Shown here: in pieces, positions 31,281 through 42,730 of the stretch | How positions within the stretch are numbered: the stretch's first letter is position 1 | Layout of the letters: the number at the start of each line of letters is the position of its first letter | From: Girardinichthys multiradiatus | Lineage: Eukaryota > Chordata > Actinopteri > Cyprinodontiformes > Goodeidae | NCBI RefSeq assembly: GCF_021462225.1 | Contig: NC_061816.1 | Span: 10,503,390-10,567,389 of the forward strand | Reading direction: 5' to 3' | DNA length: 64,000 bases | The notes under the pieces: model-generated | The model's database searches: none | What the model saw: only the letters and a program-made list of their open reading frames with translations | Told to the model about the DNA's origin: nothing | Translations under genes and position numbers: made by a program

Positions 31281-32490
31281 ATAAATTTGTACTTATCAAG
31301 ATGCAGCTGTATTTAGTTGAATTTAAAGTAATCTCAGTGCAGTTTATGAAGCTAAAGCCAAGAATTGTCCTCCCAGGTACTAAAAGCATTCAGGACCGGT
31401 TAAGCCGAGGCTAAAAGCAAAATGTTTGCAGCTTTTACACATAGCATGGTTCAGAAGGAGAACGTAAGCTCAGAATATTTTGACCTGGCAGATATCAGAC
31501 AACTGGAACAAGATCGGAAAATATGTAAACAAAAGCAGGCAAATATAAAAAAAAAACCCAGATATTTAGATTTTATTTCTATTGTAAAGACCTTCAGGCA
31601 TGTCTCTGTGAGGATGACTTACATTAACACATCTGCAACACTCAATTGTTTTTCTTTTCAGGTTTCAGACTTCAAAACACAACGCAGTGCAATTTCTGCC
31701 TAACATGCAATAAAACTTAGCATTTTCTTTGCAGTTCTTTTCATTTGCATGACTAATAATTCAGCAATTATTTGCACATATGTTCATATATTCCTAAAGA
31801 AGGAATTAAAGTCAAATTTAGAAAATAGCAACAGCTTTATAAATCAGTGCCGTATAATTTTAGTTGTGAATTTCACATCAAGCATGGAGTCTAACTGCTT
31901 CTTCTTTATATTTTTAGTATCTTTCCCAAACATATAAACTCACACAAAAAAAACAAGCAAGCCTATAAATAAAAAATTAAAACAGTCTTAACAACAAATA
32001 TTTCATTAACATTCTTTACTAAGATATATATTACAGTTTCTCTCTCTTTTTGAGATACTTATATGCTAAGATCATTTTATGCTTTAATGTGTATTAAAAA
32101 GAAGTAAAAGATGTTTGACGCGTGTTTATGAGGTTTACTGTTTGAGCTTTTTTTTTGCATAAATGCATAAATATGATTCTTTGTTTCAGTATGTCAATTA
32201 AAATGGAAATTTTCAGAGTAAATATGATATAAGACATTTTTTCAACAAGCAGGATAAAAACGGTAGCTGAATATTTAATGATGATTCCTGCATATACTGT
32301 TTCTGGAGTTTGTTTTTACTTGCTAACTGTGATAAAACTTGGCAATAAACATGGTGCTGATAGGACTGTTTGATTACACATACCTGAATCTGATTATTAA
32401 ACATTTTCATCATTTTCTTAGTTTGGCTCACTATAAAGAAGGTATGAAGAGACATTATTAAAGATTTCCCAATATAAAAACCTTAAGTAG
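31281..32490. other. AT-rich non-coding stretch
   Basis: No gene or repeat recognised. A 93-codon + frame (31422-31703) has no motif. Confidence 0.4.
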
Positions 32491-32494
32491 GCCA

Positions 32495-33770
32495 TTTCAC
32501 ATTTGTGTCACATTACAACCACAAAGTTCAGTGTGTTTTTTGGGGGGGACTTTAGGTGATACACCAACACAAAGTAGTGCATGATTCAGCCCCTCAGACT
32601 CAATACTTGGTGGAATATGTTTTTTGCTGCAGGTACAGCTGAGAGTCTGCTGGGGTATGTCTCCTCCAGAGATGCACATCAGGTGTCTGACATTTTTGCC
32701 CATTTTCCTTTACAGAATAACTCAGGCTCAGTCAGATTGAATGGAGAGTGTCTGAACATAAATTTTCAAGTCTTGCCAAAGAGTTTCAATCAAATTTATA
32801 TCTGGACTTTGACTGGGCCATTCTAATACAATAATTCACATAAATATACTTTGATCCATACTATTCAATTTTTTCGCTCAGGTTATATGTTGAAATGTGA
32901 CCCAGTCTCAAGTCTTTTGCAGCTTCTTACAGGTTTTCTTTATTTTATTTAGATTTTTTTTAACTTCATCCATCTTCCAATCAACTCTGACCAGCATACC
33001 TGGCCAAGCTGAAGAAAAACAGCATGATGCCACCACCACCAAGTTTTATGTTAGGAATGGTCTGTTCAGAGTGATGTGAAGTGTTATTTTTCCACAACAC
33101 AAAGCAGTCTGCATGTAGGCTGAAAAATTCAGTTTTGATCCCATTTGACCAGAGCACCTTCTTCTAGATGTTATCTTTGTTCCCCACATGGCTTTTGGCA
33201 GACTACCTATGGGACTGGCTTTTTATAGTGGCTTTTCTCTTGACACAAGGCCAGATCCTGAGCTGTGAATCTCTACAGCTCTTCCAGAGTTACCATTGGC
33301 CTCTTGGCTGCCTCTCTGATCAACGCTCTGTTAGTTTAGGGTAAATCCGTGTTTTGGTAGGTTTGCAGTAAACCCCTTTAAAACGTATCCCCTGCCCTGC
33401 TTGCTGTGTTCCTTGGTCTTCTTGATGATTGCTCGCTAATGTCCTGCTCACAGCTCTGCATGTTTCAGACGCTTCCCTGGTTCATCACACCTGATTTCAA
33501 TGGATGGAAAGGCTACTCTAACAAACCTCTGAGGCTTTCAGAAAACAGCTGGATTTATACTGATATTATATTTCACAAATGTGAAGTTTCACATGAGATT
33601 TTATTTAGGGTAATGAGAGTAAGGGGGCTGAATACAAAGGCGCAGCACACTTTATAATTGGATTCTCTTCTTCTACTACGTGTTGGTCTATCACATAAAA
33701 TCCCAATAACATACATAAAAGTTTGTTTGTCACATAAGTAAATGTGTAAAAGGTGAAATAGTTTTGAGTA
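32495..33770 (-). mobile_element. Tc1/mariner, family A, near full length but decayed
   Basis: The most complete family A copy, about 1.28 kb. Antisense blocks in order: terminal cattacaaccacaaagttca, acaccaacacaaagtagtgc, the catalytic E region (tctggactttgactgggcca), agcatgatgccaccaccacc (glycine motif), gaccagagcaccttcttcta (first D region), ctcttccagagttaccattg, then the start region and a right end with tgttggtctatcacataaaa. Long inverted terminal regions are recognisable. Frameshifts and stops throughout. Confidence 0.75.
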
Positions 33771-33779
33771 GTAGTAGAA

Positions 33780-34000
33780 GCTATTAGCAGAAGTAAATTT
33801 GATCAGGCTTATTATTGCATCTTAATGTGATGATTACATGATCACATTTGGCCTCACTGAAGCTCAGCTGAAATGAAACATGTCCATGTTCTAGTAAAGG
33901 TTCTAATCTTTGTCTGTGAGGAATATTCACAACTGATGTATCTGGTTCCAGTATGAGCGACACTGAACTCAGCACAGCCTGGTTTTATCCTCTCCTCATG
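33780..34000. other. Non-coding spacer
   Basis: Nothing recognised. Confidence 0.35.
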
Positions 34001-34004
34001 TTTT

Positions 34005-34345
34005 GCTTGGCACATGTTTGGACACCACCGCTCTGGCATTCCCTCTCCACAACCGTGCGCACCTCCCCACGCCCCCATCCCGTGCGCTCCTGATGTCCTG
34101 AACGTGGATAATCGCCGTCAGTTTATCACGCCTCCGCATACTTGCCTGCCTCTTCTCCTATAAAAATCCTCACCTCTGTCGTTGGACCCGGTCCTGTCAG
34201 GGGAGATTATGGGGGACCGATTGCACAAGACTGAATGTGGCAAGAGGAGATTAGCCGGGGCGGCATAGAAAATAGCAACGGGGCCAACAGAGTCCTCGCG
34301 AGAGGGCCTTATCATGCAATTACACGTTGACACGTTTTAACCATT
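34005..34345. promoter_or_regulatory. Candidate conserved non-coding block
   Basis: GC-richer repeat-free block about 6.5 kb downstream of sox1. It contains several GATTA/TAATC-type homeobox cores (tggataatcgccgtcag, ggggagattatgggg, gaggagattagccgg) and a TATA-like tataaaaa (34161-34168). It could be an enhancer or an unannotated promoter. No conservation data available. Confidence 0.3.
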
Positions 34346-34770
34346 TTTCAGCCTCTTAATCCGAGGGTCCCCCTCCTCCCCTTTCCTCCCCCTTCTCTTT
34401 CCAAAAGCAGACCTATTGGTGCTGAGTGAGCCTCGCTGCTCTCCGTCTGACTCTCTCCATCAGCCTCTGCTGCTGGCTAAAAGTCTGCCTCATTTTCTCT
34501 GCCGAGTTATCAGACCCAGCTCATATCTCAAATCATCTAGAAAGAGGAGAAAGACATATGTTTATACAGCTATTACAGCTAAATCAGATATAATAAATTA
34601 GTAATAGGTTTCATTTTACAGTGTTACAATATTAAGATTATAACTAAAGAAAAGTTAAATCACAGGAAAAAAATTCATTCTTCCTTTCAGGTCAGATTAA
34701 ATTTGACAATTAAAACATTTTAAAAACATTTAAACTTTTTTGTTTCATAGTTTTGTTTTTGGATTAAGAC
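34346..34770. other. CT-rich then AT-rich spacer
   Basis: Pyrimidine-rich at 34366-34410, then AT-rich. Nothing recognised. Confidence 0.35.
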
Positions 34771-34774
34771 ACAC

Positions 34775-35910
34775 ACGCAGTTCGTTGCAAAAGTATTCAT
34801 ATGATTCAATTTTGAACTATGCTACCCCATAATAGCTCTGGTAGCCTCTAACAGGTTTTCTTCCAGGATTACCCCGTATTTTGCGTCTCATCAATTCTGA
34901 CCAGCTTCTATGCCCCTGTGGAAGAAAAGCATCCCCACAGCATGATGCTGCCACCATGCTTAATGGTGCAGAGGGTGTGTTCAGGTTATTAGTTTTGCAC
35001 CTGACAGAGTTTTGCATGTAGGTCAAAAACTTAATTTTGATCTCAATTGACAAGAACACCTTCCTCCACATGTCTGCTGTGTCTCCTACATAGTTTGCAA
35101 ACTGCAAATGGTGTTTCCTATCCCTGTCTTTCAGACAGCCAGAATTCAATCACTCATCTATAAAATCCAGATTTGTGGAGTGAACAACTAAGAGTTTCCC
35201 CACATGAGGTGTGGATCCCTGCAGCTCCTCCAGAGTTACCATGGGCATCTTGACTGATTCTTTGATTAATACTCTCCTGGCCAAGCCTTTTAGTGTAGGT
35301 AAAATGGCCCGTCTTGGTAGGTTTGCAGTAAACTAATCTTGCTCAAAGCTTCTTTACAACTTTATAATTGACCCTTCTACTGTGTTCCTTTGTCTTCATG
35401 ATGCCGCTTGTTCACTAAAACCCAGAGGCCTTCACAGAAGAGGCCTATTTATAGTGAAATGTAATTTCACACAAGTTGACTCCATTTACTAATCAGGTAA
35501 AGATTAGAGCAAATTTCTATTTATTAAAGTTTTAGGTAGACCTATACCTTGCCTAAAATAGCTTTTTTGTGTTTATATTATATACTTACATTAACACAGT
35601 ACCACAGCAGATAATGCCAAGTGATGAAGTTAGTTTTCATATAGGTTTAGTAAATATTAGAATAATATTAGATTTATTTTGGATCTCTTCTTGTTAATTT
35701 CAAATAATGAAGCAAGGCTAGGAGTATCTGAATAAATGGTCCTAAATAATTTTTTTTAATTTGTAAGAAATGTTCAAGATCTTGTGCCATTTCCTCCCAC
35801 TTAACAGTAATGCACTACTTTGTGTTGGTCTACCACATGAAACCAGAACAAAAGACATGTAGGTCTGTATTTGTAACAGTTTTAGGGTCATATATATTTT
35901 TACTGCATTA
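34775..35910 (-). mobile_element. Tc1/mariner relic, family A, carrying a later insertion
   Basis: Terminal gttgcaaaagtattcatatg, then antisense transposase: ttttcttccaggattacccc, ccccacagcatgatgctgcc (glycine motif), aagaacaccttcctccacat, ctcctccagagttaccatgg, cctttgtcttcatgatgccg. It is interrupted at about 35536-35715 by the short dispersed repeat and resumes with ggagtatctgaataaa and tactttgtgttggtctacca. It ends near 35910. No intact frame. Confidence 0.72.
35536..35715 (+). repeat. Dispersed short repeat, copy 2, inserted in a Tc1 relic
   Basis: About 180 bp that splits family A sequence cleanly on both sides and matches 28855-29075. Key shared segment ctataccttgcctaaaatag, then gtgtttata and agtaaatatta. 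This gives approximate element boundaries. Target-site duplication not clear. Confidence 0.6.
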
Positions 35911-36425
35911 AAAAAAACTATTAATGACTACTGCAGGCCATTTCTCTTACCTTCAGATTTATTTAAATAGTTAAACTTTTGTGGATATTTGTTTTAGAAA
36001 TGCAAATTTTTTACTTCCATATTTTCCTCTAAATGTTCAGTAACTCTAGTTTATTTGTCTTCCTGATCTGAAAAATGTGTGCCATTATACAAAACAGTGT
36101 TATTTATGTTTTCTATTTTACAAAGCTTGAATATTGCAGATATGACCCAAAACAACTTTTTTGTTACTACAAAATAAAATAATGAACTAAAATCCTACAA
36201 AAGTAACAGTTATAACAAAAGGTGATCTTGCAGAAGCATAAATAAATTACCACAGAGCTCCATGTTGATTTTTTACTGTAAATCCTGTTGTAAATTCCCA
36301 GTCCACATCCTGTATTCAGAGAGAGACCTTTATGGAAAAGAATTATAAAGTAAGCCCAGCTCCTCTAGTGAACTAAGAATAATCACAAATATTCTACATA
36401 TCTTCTCTTTTTGATAATTTTGATC
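35911..36425. other. AT-rich spacer
   Basis: Nothing recognised. Confidence 0.4.
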
Positions 36426-36429
36426 ATAT

Positions 36430-37510
36430 GAGCAAAAAATATCTCATGTGAGGTTCCTCAAGGCACCATTCTCAGACCACTTTTATCTTATATGCGTCCC
36501 CTAACTAAGATTATTGAGTGCTACAGCATTTCTCATACGAATGCTAATAACACTTAACATTATATTTAACGTGTCACCAAATGACGATAGTCTACTGCAT
36601 TCACTGAGTCAGTGTGTCCCTAATATTAGTGAGTGGCCGGGTCAGAATGTGATCCAATTTAACACAGAAAATACAAAAGCCACTAAGTGTGGTCCCAAAG
36701 CTGCCAGGTTACAAATAGGCACTCAGCTAGACTCAATGAGGCTAAAGACCAAAAGATACCAACGTGTCATAAAAGATTTATGTCTGAATTTGAACAACCA
36801 TATTAACAAGTTCCAAACTGTCTAAACAAGTTCTACTATCTTGAAAACATTGCAGGAATAAAGGGTTCCTGTTAAAATACAACATGGACAATCTAATGCA
36901 TGCTTTTATTTGCAATTGGTTGGATTCTTGTAATAGTGTATTTGCCAATCTCTATAAAAATGAAAAACATATTTAATTGGTCATTCAAAATGCTGCTACC
37001 AGAGTCCTGACCAACACCAGGAATACAGATCACATCACAACAATCCCTAAATCGCTGCCCTGGCTCACTGTTTGTAAAAGGATAGTTACAAATCTTGTTG
37101 ATGGTCTGTAAAGCACTATATGGTCTTTAGCCTAAATATATTTTGGAGTTGCTGGTCAGGAATATACCATGTAGGTCACTGAAGGCCTGCTCGCTCAGGG
37201 TACCCAGGGTTCAAAGGGCAGGCAGCATTTAGTTTTTATGCTCCTCAGTTCTGGAACAAACTGCCTGAAATCTGATGATGTGCAAAAACTGTTGGATAAG
37301 GACTGAAAACATTATTGTTTAGTGCAACTTATAGCGAAAGGTCAAATGTTATTTTATTGGTCAATTTTCATCATTTCTTAGCTATTTTGTATTTCCATTT
37401 TAACATTTTTAAACTACTGCTTTATTTTATAATTCATTAAATGTATTTCTCATTTTAAATGTATTTCTTTGTAAAGAACATGAACTTGAGTATGAATGTG
37501 GTTATATAAA
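36430..37510 (+). mobile_element. L2-like LINE, 3' end
   Basis: Begins in the RT domain at the position of the VPQGSILGPLLF motif (gttcctcaaggcaccattct), passes a decayed palm, and holds the typical C-terminal stretch: IQNAATRVLTNTR-like text (36980-37020), DHITTIPKSLPWL, then RVQRAGSI-like and SSVLEQTA-like text to about 37270. It ends in an AT-rich tail near 37500. The longest frame is 103 codons. Same broad clade as 17965-18610 but not overlapping, so it is not obviously the same insertion. Confidence 0.7.
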
Positions 37511-38155
37511 CAAACTTGCCATGCATGCTTCAGAATAACAAGGCCACACAGAACCATGAGGGGACTACTTGTGGCCTATTTAAAGGGATTTTGTAGCAAA
37601 TTACAGTGCCCAGCCTGAAACCACATCCAGATGCTTAAAACTGGACAATCATCCAATTATGACCATTTACTTAATATGAAAAATATCATAATTGAAATGA
37701 AAAAGCTCTTGATAAATGAGTAGATAACTGGGTATTTAGTTGAGGATACAGTAGAAAGGGAACTGTCCAGGTGCTGAAATTAACAACGGCTAGTCTTCCT
37801 CAGATTTAACTGCTTTGCACCTTCTTTTAAATCATTTCTACAAAATTAAGAACAAATAAGTTTTGGAAATGAATAACCTAGGTTAAAAGCAGAAAAGAAT
37901 ACTAAAACAAAATGTGTAGAAAAAGCTTTTTAAGATGTCAGTGTGGTGGTTAGAAAACTTTGCACAGGTCAACTGAAAGCAAGAAAAGCTTCACCATCTC
38001 TACCTTTAAATCAATTATAGATGCGGGGGCAAAAGTGAAGTCTTGTCAAGTCAATTACCTAAACACCATGGTACTTTTCCTGGAGGGATAGGGCACTCTG
38101 GAGAAGAAAAGAAAAAAAAGCAGGTGAGAGAGGAGGAAGGAATGGAAGAGAGCAG
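37511..38155. other. Non-coding spacer
   Basis: Nothing recognised. Confidence 0.35.
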
Positions 38156-38159
38156 GAAA

Positions 38160-38415
38160 CACTAACATGATTACAACTGTAGCTCGGGCTAAGGTAATCA
38201 CCGCAGTTAAAAGGTCTCCTGCCAGCCCAGAGGCCAATGAACCGCTCTCTTCCTTTCACCTCTACAGAGGGGGGCTCTGTCATTTGCAGATTGCAGGTGA
38301 GATCTGGTTCACATCTCTCCAATCTCCTACCAGCAGACTAGTGGCCAAAAACACTGGTCAATTAGTGCCATTCATCAGCAATAAGGCTGACGGGAAGTTT
38401 TTAACAGCAAATTGT
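38160..38415. promoter_or_regulatory. Candidate conserved non-coding block
   Basis: Repeat-free block about 10 kb downstream of sox1 with a compact mix of motifs (gctaaggtaatcaccg, ccaatgaaccgc, tttgcagattgcaggtgag). An 88-codon + frame (38167-38433) has no recognisable domain. Candidate only. Confidence 0.25.
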
Positions 38416-38544
38416 TCACATATTCAGACTTGAAAGTCTTAAAAGTCAAAATGTGACACTTTTAAACCTCTAGTGGAATTAAAAAATATAAAAGGGATAT
38501 ACATAGGAGAAATTATGGTTTTCATATCACTTCAGGCTTCACAT
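38416..38544. other. Spacer
   Basis: Nothing recognised. Confidence 0.35.
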
Positions 38545-39195
38545 CGTCAACTGAGAATTCAAAATATTTTAGTTGAATTTTTATGTTATAGACTAACACA
38601 AAGTGGTGAAGTGGATGAAGAAAATACACAGTTTTCCATTGTCTTTCATAGAGGAAGCTATAAAAAAGTGTGGTGTGCATTTATATCCAGCAGCCCTTAC
38701 CTGGAACTCCTAAAAAACATCCAGTGCAACCACCTGCCTTCAAAAATCACCTAATATTAAATTAAGTCCACTTTTGTGTAAAACATGAAGACCATTGAGC
38801 ACATCAGACAGGTCAGAGATAAAGGTGTTGGAGAAGCATAAAGCAAGGTTAGAAAATGGAAAGAGTGTGGTACAATTGCAAACATACCAGGATATGGGTA
38901 TCCACCTAAAATAATTGGCTTAAAAAGAACAACATTTATCAGAGAAGCAGTCAGGAAGCCCATGATAACTAGGGAGAAGCTTCAGAGATCCACAGCTCAG
39001 GTGGGAGAAACTGTCAACAGGACAACTATTAGATGTGCACTTCACAAATCTGACCAATGTAGGGTGGCAGGAAGAAAGCCATAAGAAACCCTCTTTAGAG
39101 TTTGCCACATGCTACGAAGGAGACACAGCAAACATGTGAAAGAAGGTGGTCTGGGTCCAGATGAGACCAAACCCAAACTCACAGTAAATAGAAAC
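38545..39195 (+). mobile_element. Tc1/mariner relic, family A (5' half)
   Basis: Sense orientation: terminal tatagactaacacaaagtgg, then transposase N-terminal coding remnants with catgaagaccattgagcaca, ggtgttggagaagcataaag and gaaccctctttagagtttgc. It stops at gatgagaccaaacccaaact, just after the first catalytic D region. The C-terminal half is missing. Confidence 0.65.
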
Positions 39196-40250
39196 CTGAA
39201 CAGATTCCCCTTTTTGTTTGCATATCTTTCAGCCACTGAACATATTTTTTACATATAAAGGAAATGCTTAGACGTCTTCAGCAGGTAATCTATTTAAATA
39301 TATATTTAAGCAAAGATTTTTCATGGAAATTAAATGTATCTTGATTCACACCCACTATTATACAAGCTTTTGACAAATGTTCTTTATGCTACACAGTGAC
39401 CGTTGACCTCACCACTGTTTGATCACTCGGCAATTTAAATATAAGGGATGAAAAAGCAATGACCTTGCTGAAACAAATACAACAGGTCTTTTGGATTAAA
39501 AATAATTGCATCATATTAAAAGGATTTTAAAGCATGCTTGAAATTTGTAATTTTCTGAACAGATTTACACAAAAGCCCCCAATATGTTTCTGATGCAAAA
39601 ACAAACTTCAGCCAAAATGAATTTACCATTTTCCTGAGAACAGTAGGAATGAATGCACACTGTTCTGCAATTAACTGTGAAACCTCTACCGGAAGCTCAT
39701 GTAGTCATTAAAACATTGACCTCTGGTAGTTAAGGTAAGATGCAGGGCAGAAAGCCATTAGCTGCACTCTTTTGTCTGCCAGTGTTTTTTCTTTTTATGC
39801 CTTTTTTAAAAACGGGTCTGGTTATTAGGAAGGAGCTTGGCGTTTGGACTCACCACATCTCAGTGTTTTCCTTTTTGCAATTCCAGAAATCTTTCATTGC
39901 TCATCTCTGTGCAGCAACATCAAAGGTGTATCTTTATATAGTGTGAACTTCTGAAATACACAGCTTCAGATGTGAGCTTCATTTAGAGAAACATATGTCA
40001 AATATAAAATGTTGTATAAAATGTTTTTGCTCTAGGCCTCAAAGACTGAAAGATCTAGTTCGAGACACTTTCCTCTACTTTACCAAGCTGACTGACTTGT
40101 CTCATATTGTGGCACAGCAACAGTTTTATAGATAAAAATACATGCAACCACTTGGCAAGTTAGATTATTGCAATCAATGTGTTAGGAATCACGAAGAAGC
40201 TTTAAGTCGAGTTAGGAAAAATCTGATCTTTGATGCGATTAAAACTTCCT
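39196..40250. other. AT-rich non-coding stretch
   Basis: Nothing recognised. Confidence 0.4.
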
Positions 40251-40254
40251 CAAA

Positions 40255-40890
40255 TCACAGTGCAGTGAAAAAGTGCTCCCCTTAGAGATTTAATCTGTCT
40301 TTCCTCTTTTGTTACACCAAAGTGTTTTAGATCAAACTAATTTAAAGGATCACCAGGAACCTCTGGTCACTCCTGGTTGTGTGGCATCAGTGTCCATTAT
40401 ATTTAATTTCTGAGCAACAAAGTAGGATCAACTGAAGACAAATCCAAGCCTGGCTAAAATATTACAGCTGGTGGAGGAATGGGTTTTTGTGTGATGGAAA
40501 CAGATTTAAATATTTTGGTTGCAATTCCAAAAGGAGTAAAAAACAATGGTGAACATTACTGAAAATACCATACTTGCAATGAAATATGGTGGCAGTATCA
40601 TGCTCTAAGGTTATTTATGATGAACTTCAAACACCAGTCAGGTGTCAGCTAGAAAACTAAAGATGAAGAGGGATTTTATTTTTCAGCTTCACATTGGATC
40701 AAACCATACATCCAAATCAAAATAAGAATGACTTTATGAGAAGAAAATTTTGGAATGGCCTAACCAAAGTCCAGGACTATATCTGAGAGAAGATCTCTGG
40801 GGTCATTGATAAAGGCTGGATTTTCAGGGATTTCCTCAACATCTTACAGATTTGTTAAACCTTTGCAGCTCAAAGTGGGCAATAAAGTGG
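40255..40890 (+). mobile_element. Tc1/mariner relic, family B-like
   Basis: Starts acagtgcagtgaaaaagtgc, close to the family B terminus, then atatggtggcagtatcatgc (glycine motif, sense) and gaatggcctaaccaaagtcc (WPSQSP-like block). Internally deleted and heavily decayed. Confidence 0.55.
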
Positions 40891-41810
40891 GGTGCTCAAA
40901 TCGAATCAGTTGCACCAACAAAGTTTAGGGGGGTGTGCACACCTGTGCAACCAGGTTATTGTAGCTTTTTTATATTTTTTTCCCAAAAAAAGTGTTCATT
41001 TCACCTGAACTACGTAGTGCAAATAAAGAAAATATATATTTTTTTCATGGTTTCAAATTTTTTATGTCACAAATACATTTTAAAAGGCTTGTGTAAACCT
41101 TTCAGAGCCAATTAAGGTCAGGTGTAAACAAGTGTTCAAATATGTAATTGGCTAATTGGTTTCATGTGCATAACACATTAATTATAATAGCTTATGAAAG
41201 ACAGCATCCAAGCAGTGCCCAGTGATTGCAAAGATGCACTCTCAAAGAGAACACCCATCAATCAGTAAGTTCAACCAAAAAACCCCAACAAAAATAAAAC
41301 AAAGTGGGCTTGAAATGTGACGGCAGATCTGTGGACACTTGATTTCAGGACAAGGCGGCCAGGGCTTAATAAACCTGGCTGGGTAACCTAAGAGATGGTG
41401 CAACCAAAAGCATCCAATGACCCTCGGAACATCAGCAAAGATCCAACTCAGCCTTTATGCCCTAAAGCGGGTTTCTTTGCATGCTCACACACACCAACGT
41501 AGTGAGCGTGCAGAAGTGTGTGTGTACACATTTGTGTAAAACAATATGCTAATCTCTGGCGTGGAGTGGAGGGATTTGCCGTATAAAGGATAGAGAGAGC
41601 GGCAAGCATGCTTGTTAGTGATAGCCTGGCTGAAGTTTCCTACACACCCACCTCCCTGATCCACTTATGTAGGCCTCCTCATGTATTTGTGTGTGTGAGA
41701 GAAAGAGGATGAGTGATCTGTCAGAATATACGTCGTCATCTATAAATGCTTTTCCTGTTGGTGTTATTTGCGGATGCTGCATATTGAATATTGATATCCC
41801 TGTGTGCATA

Positions 41811-41833
41811 TGTGTGTGTGTGTGTGTGTGTGT
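41811..41833. repeat. (TG)n microsatellite
   Basis: Perfect dinucleotide run of about 23 bases. Confidence 0.85.
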
Positions 41834-42034
41834 AAGAACAGGGGGATGATCTGTGTTGGCAGCCAGTAGTTATGGACTCAGATTAAACATGGAGAGGGAT
41901 TCAGACTGAGGGTATTTACAGATTCTCATTATAGCCTGAGTATCTGAATGTACACACTTACACACACACACAGTAATCTTTTTACCTTTACCAGCTTAAT
42001 TTGGTTACTGTGATTAAACCACATTTGAACACAA

Positions 42035-42054
42035 CATATATATATATATATATA
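42035..42054. repeat. (TA)n microsatellite
   Basis: Perfect dinucleotide run of 20 bases followed by a T tract. Confidence 0.85.
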
Positions 42055-42179
42055 TTTTTTTTTTGTGCTTCAACCTGATTTATTTGCTAAAACGTGAATG
42101 TAGAGGACAAAAACATAGAAAGTGTCACCATAATTCAACAGAGAAATGCAGATTAAGTTACTGCTGGTATGAAAATTAT

Positions 42180-42730
42180 ATGAGTCCCAAACTATGGGTC
42201 ATTCAAGTTACAATCACAAACATCTACGTAATTTTGGATGATATTAAGTGATAGACCAACACCAAGTAATAATTGTGAAGTTGATTGAAAATGATGCACA
42301 GTGTTTAAAGTTTTTTACATATTAAAATCTGAAAAATGAGATAAGTCTTTGTGTTAAGCCCACCTGAGTCAGTACTTTGTAGAACCACCTTTGGCTTTAA
42401 ATACAGCTGCACATCTTTTGGGATATCTAGAGACTGCAAAACAGCTCAAGATCAATCAGGTAAGATGGAGAGCATCTGTGAACATCAATTTACAGGTTTT
42501 GCCACACATTCTCAGTTAGATTTAGGTCTGGACTTTGACTGGGCCATTGTAAAACAACCCTTATGGTTGTTGTCCTGCTGGAAGGCGAACCTACACCCCA
42601 TTCCTTAAGTATTCTGCAGCCTCTAATAGGTTTTCTTTATGAATTACCCTGTATTTACCTTCATCCGTCTTACCATCAGCTTTGACTAGCTTCCCCTTTT
42701 CTGCTGAAGAAAAGCTGTCCTTCCATGTGT
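42180..42730 (-). mobile_element. Tc1/mariner relic, family A (3' half of transposase)
   Basis: Antisense: tgatagaccaacaccaagta, tcagtactttgtagaaccac, ttaggtctggactttgactg, gttgtcctgctggaaggcga, ctctaataggttttctttat. Ends before the glycine motif at ctgctgaagaaaagctgtcc. Truncated. Confidence 0.7.

Larger units (their letters stand above)
40891..42175. other. Non-coding stretch with simple repeats
   Basis: Contains (TG)n at 41811-41833, CA repeats near 41962-41972 and (TA)n at 42035-42054. The block 41430-41640 is repeat-free and mixed in composition. No gene recognised. Confidence 0.4.
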
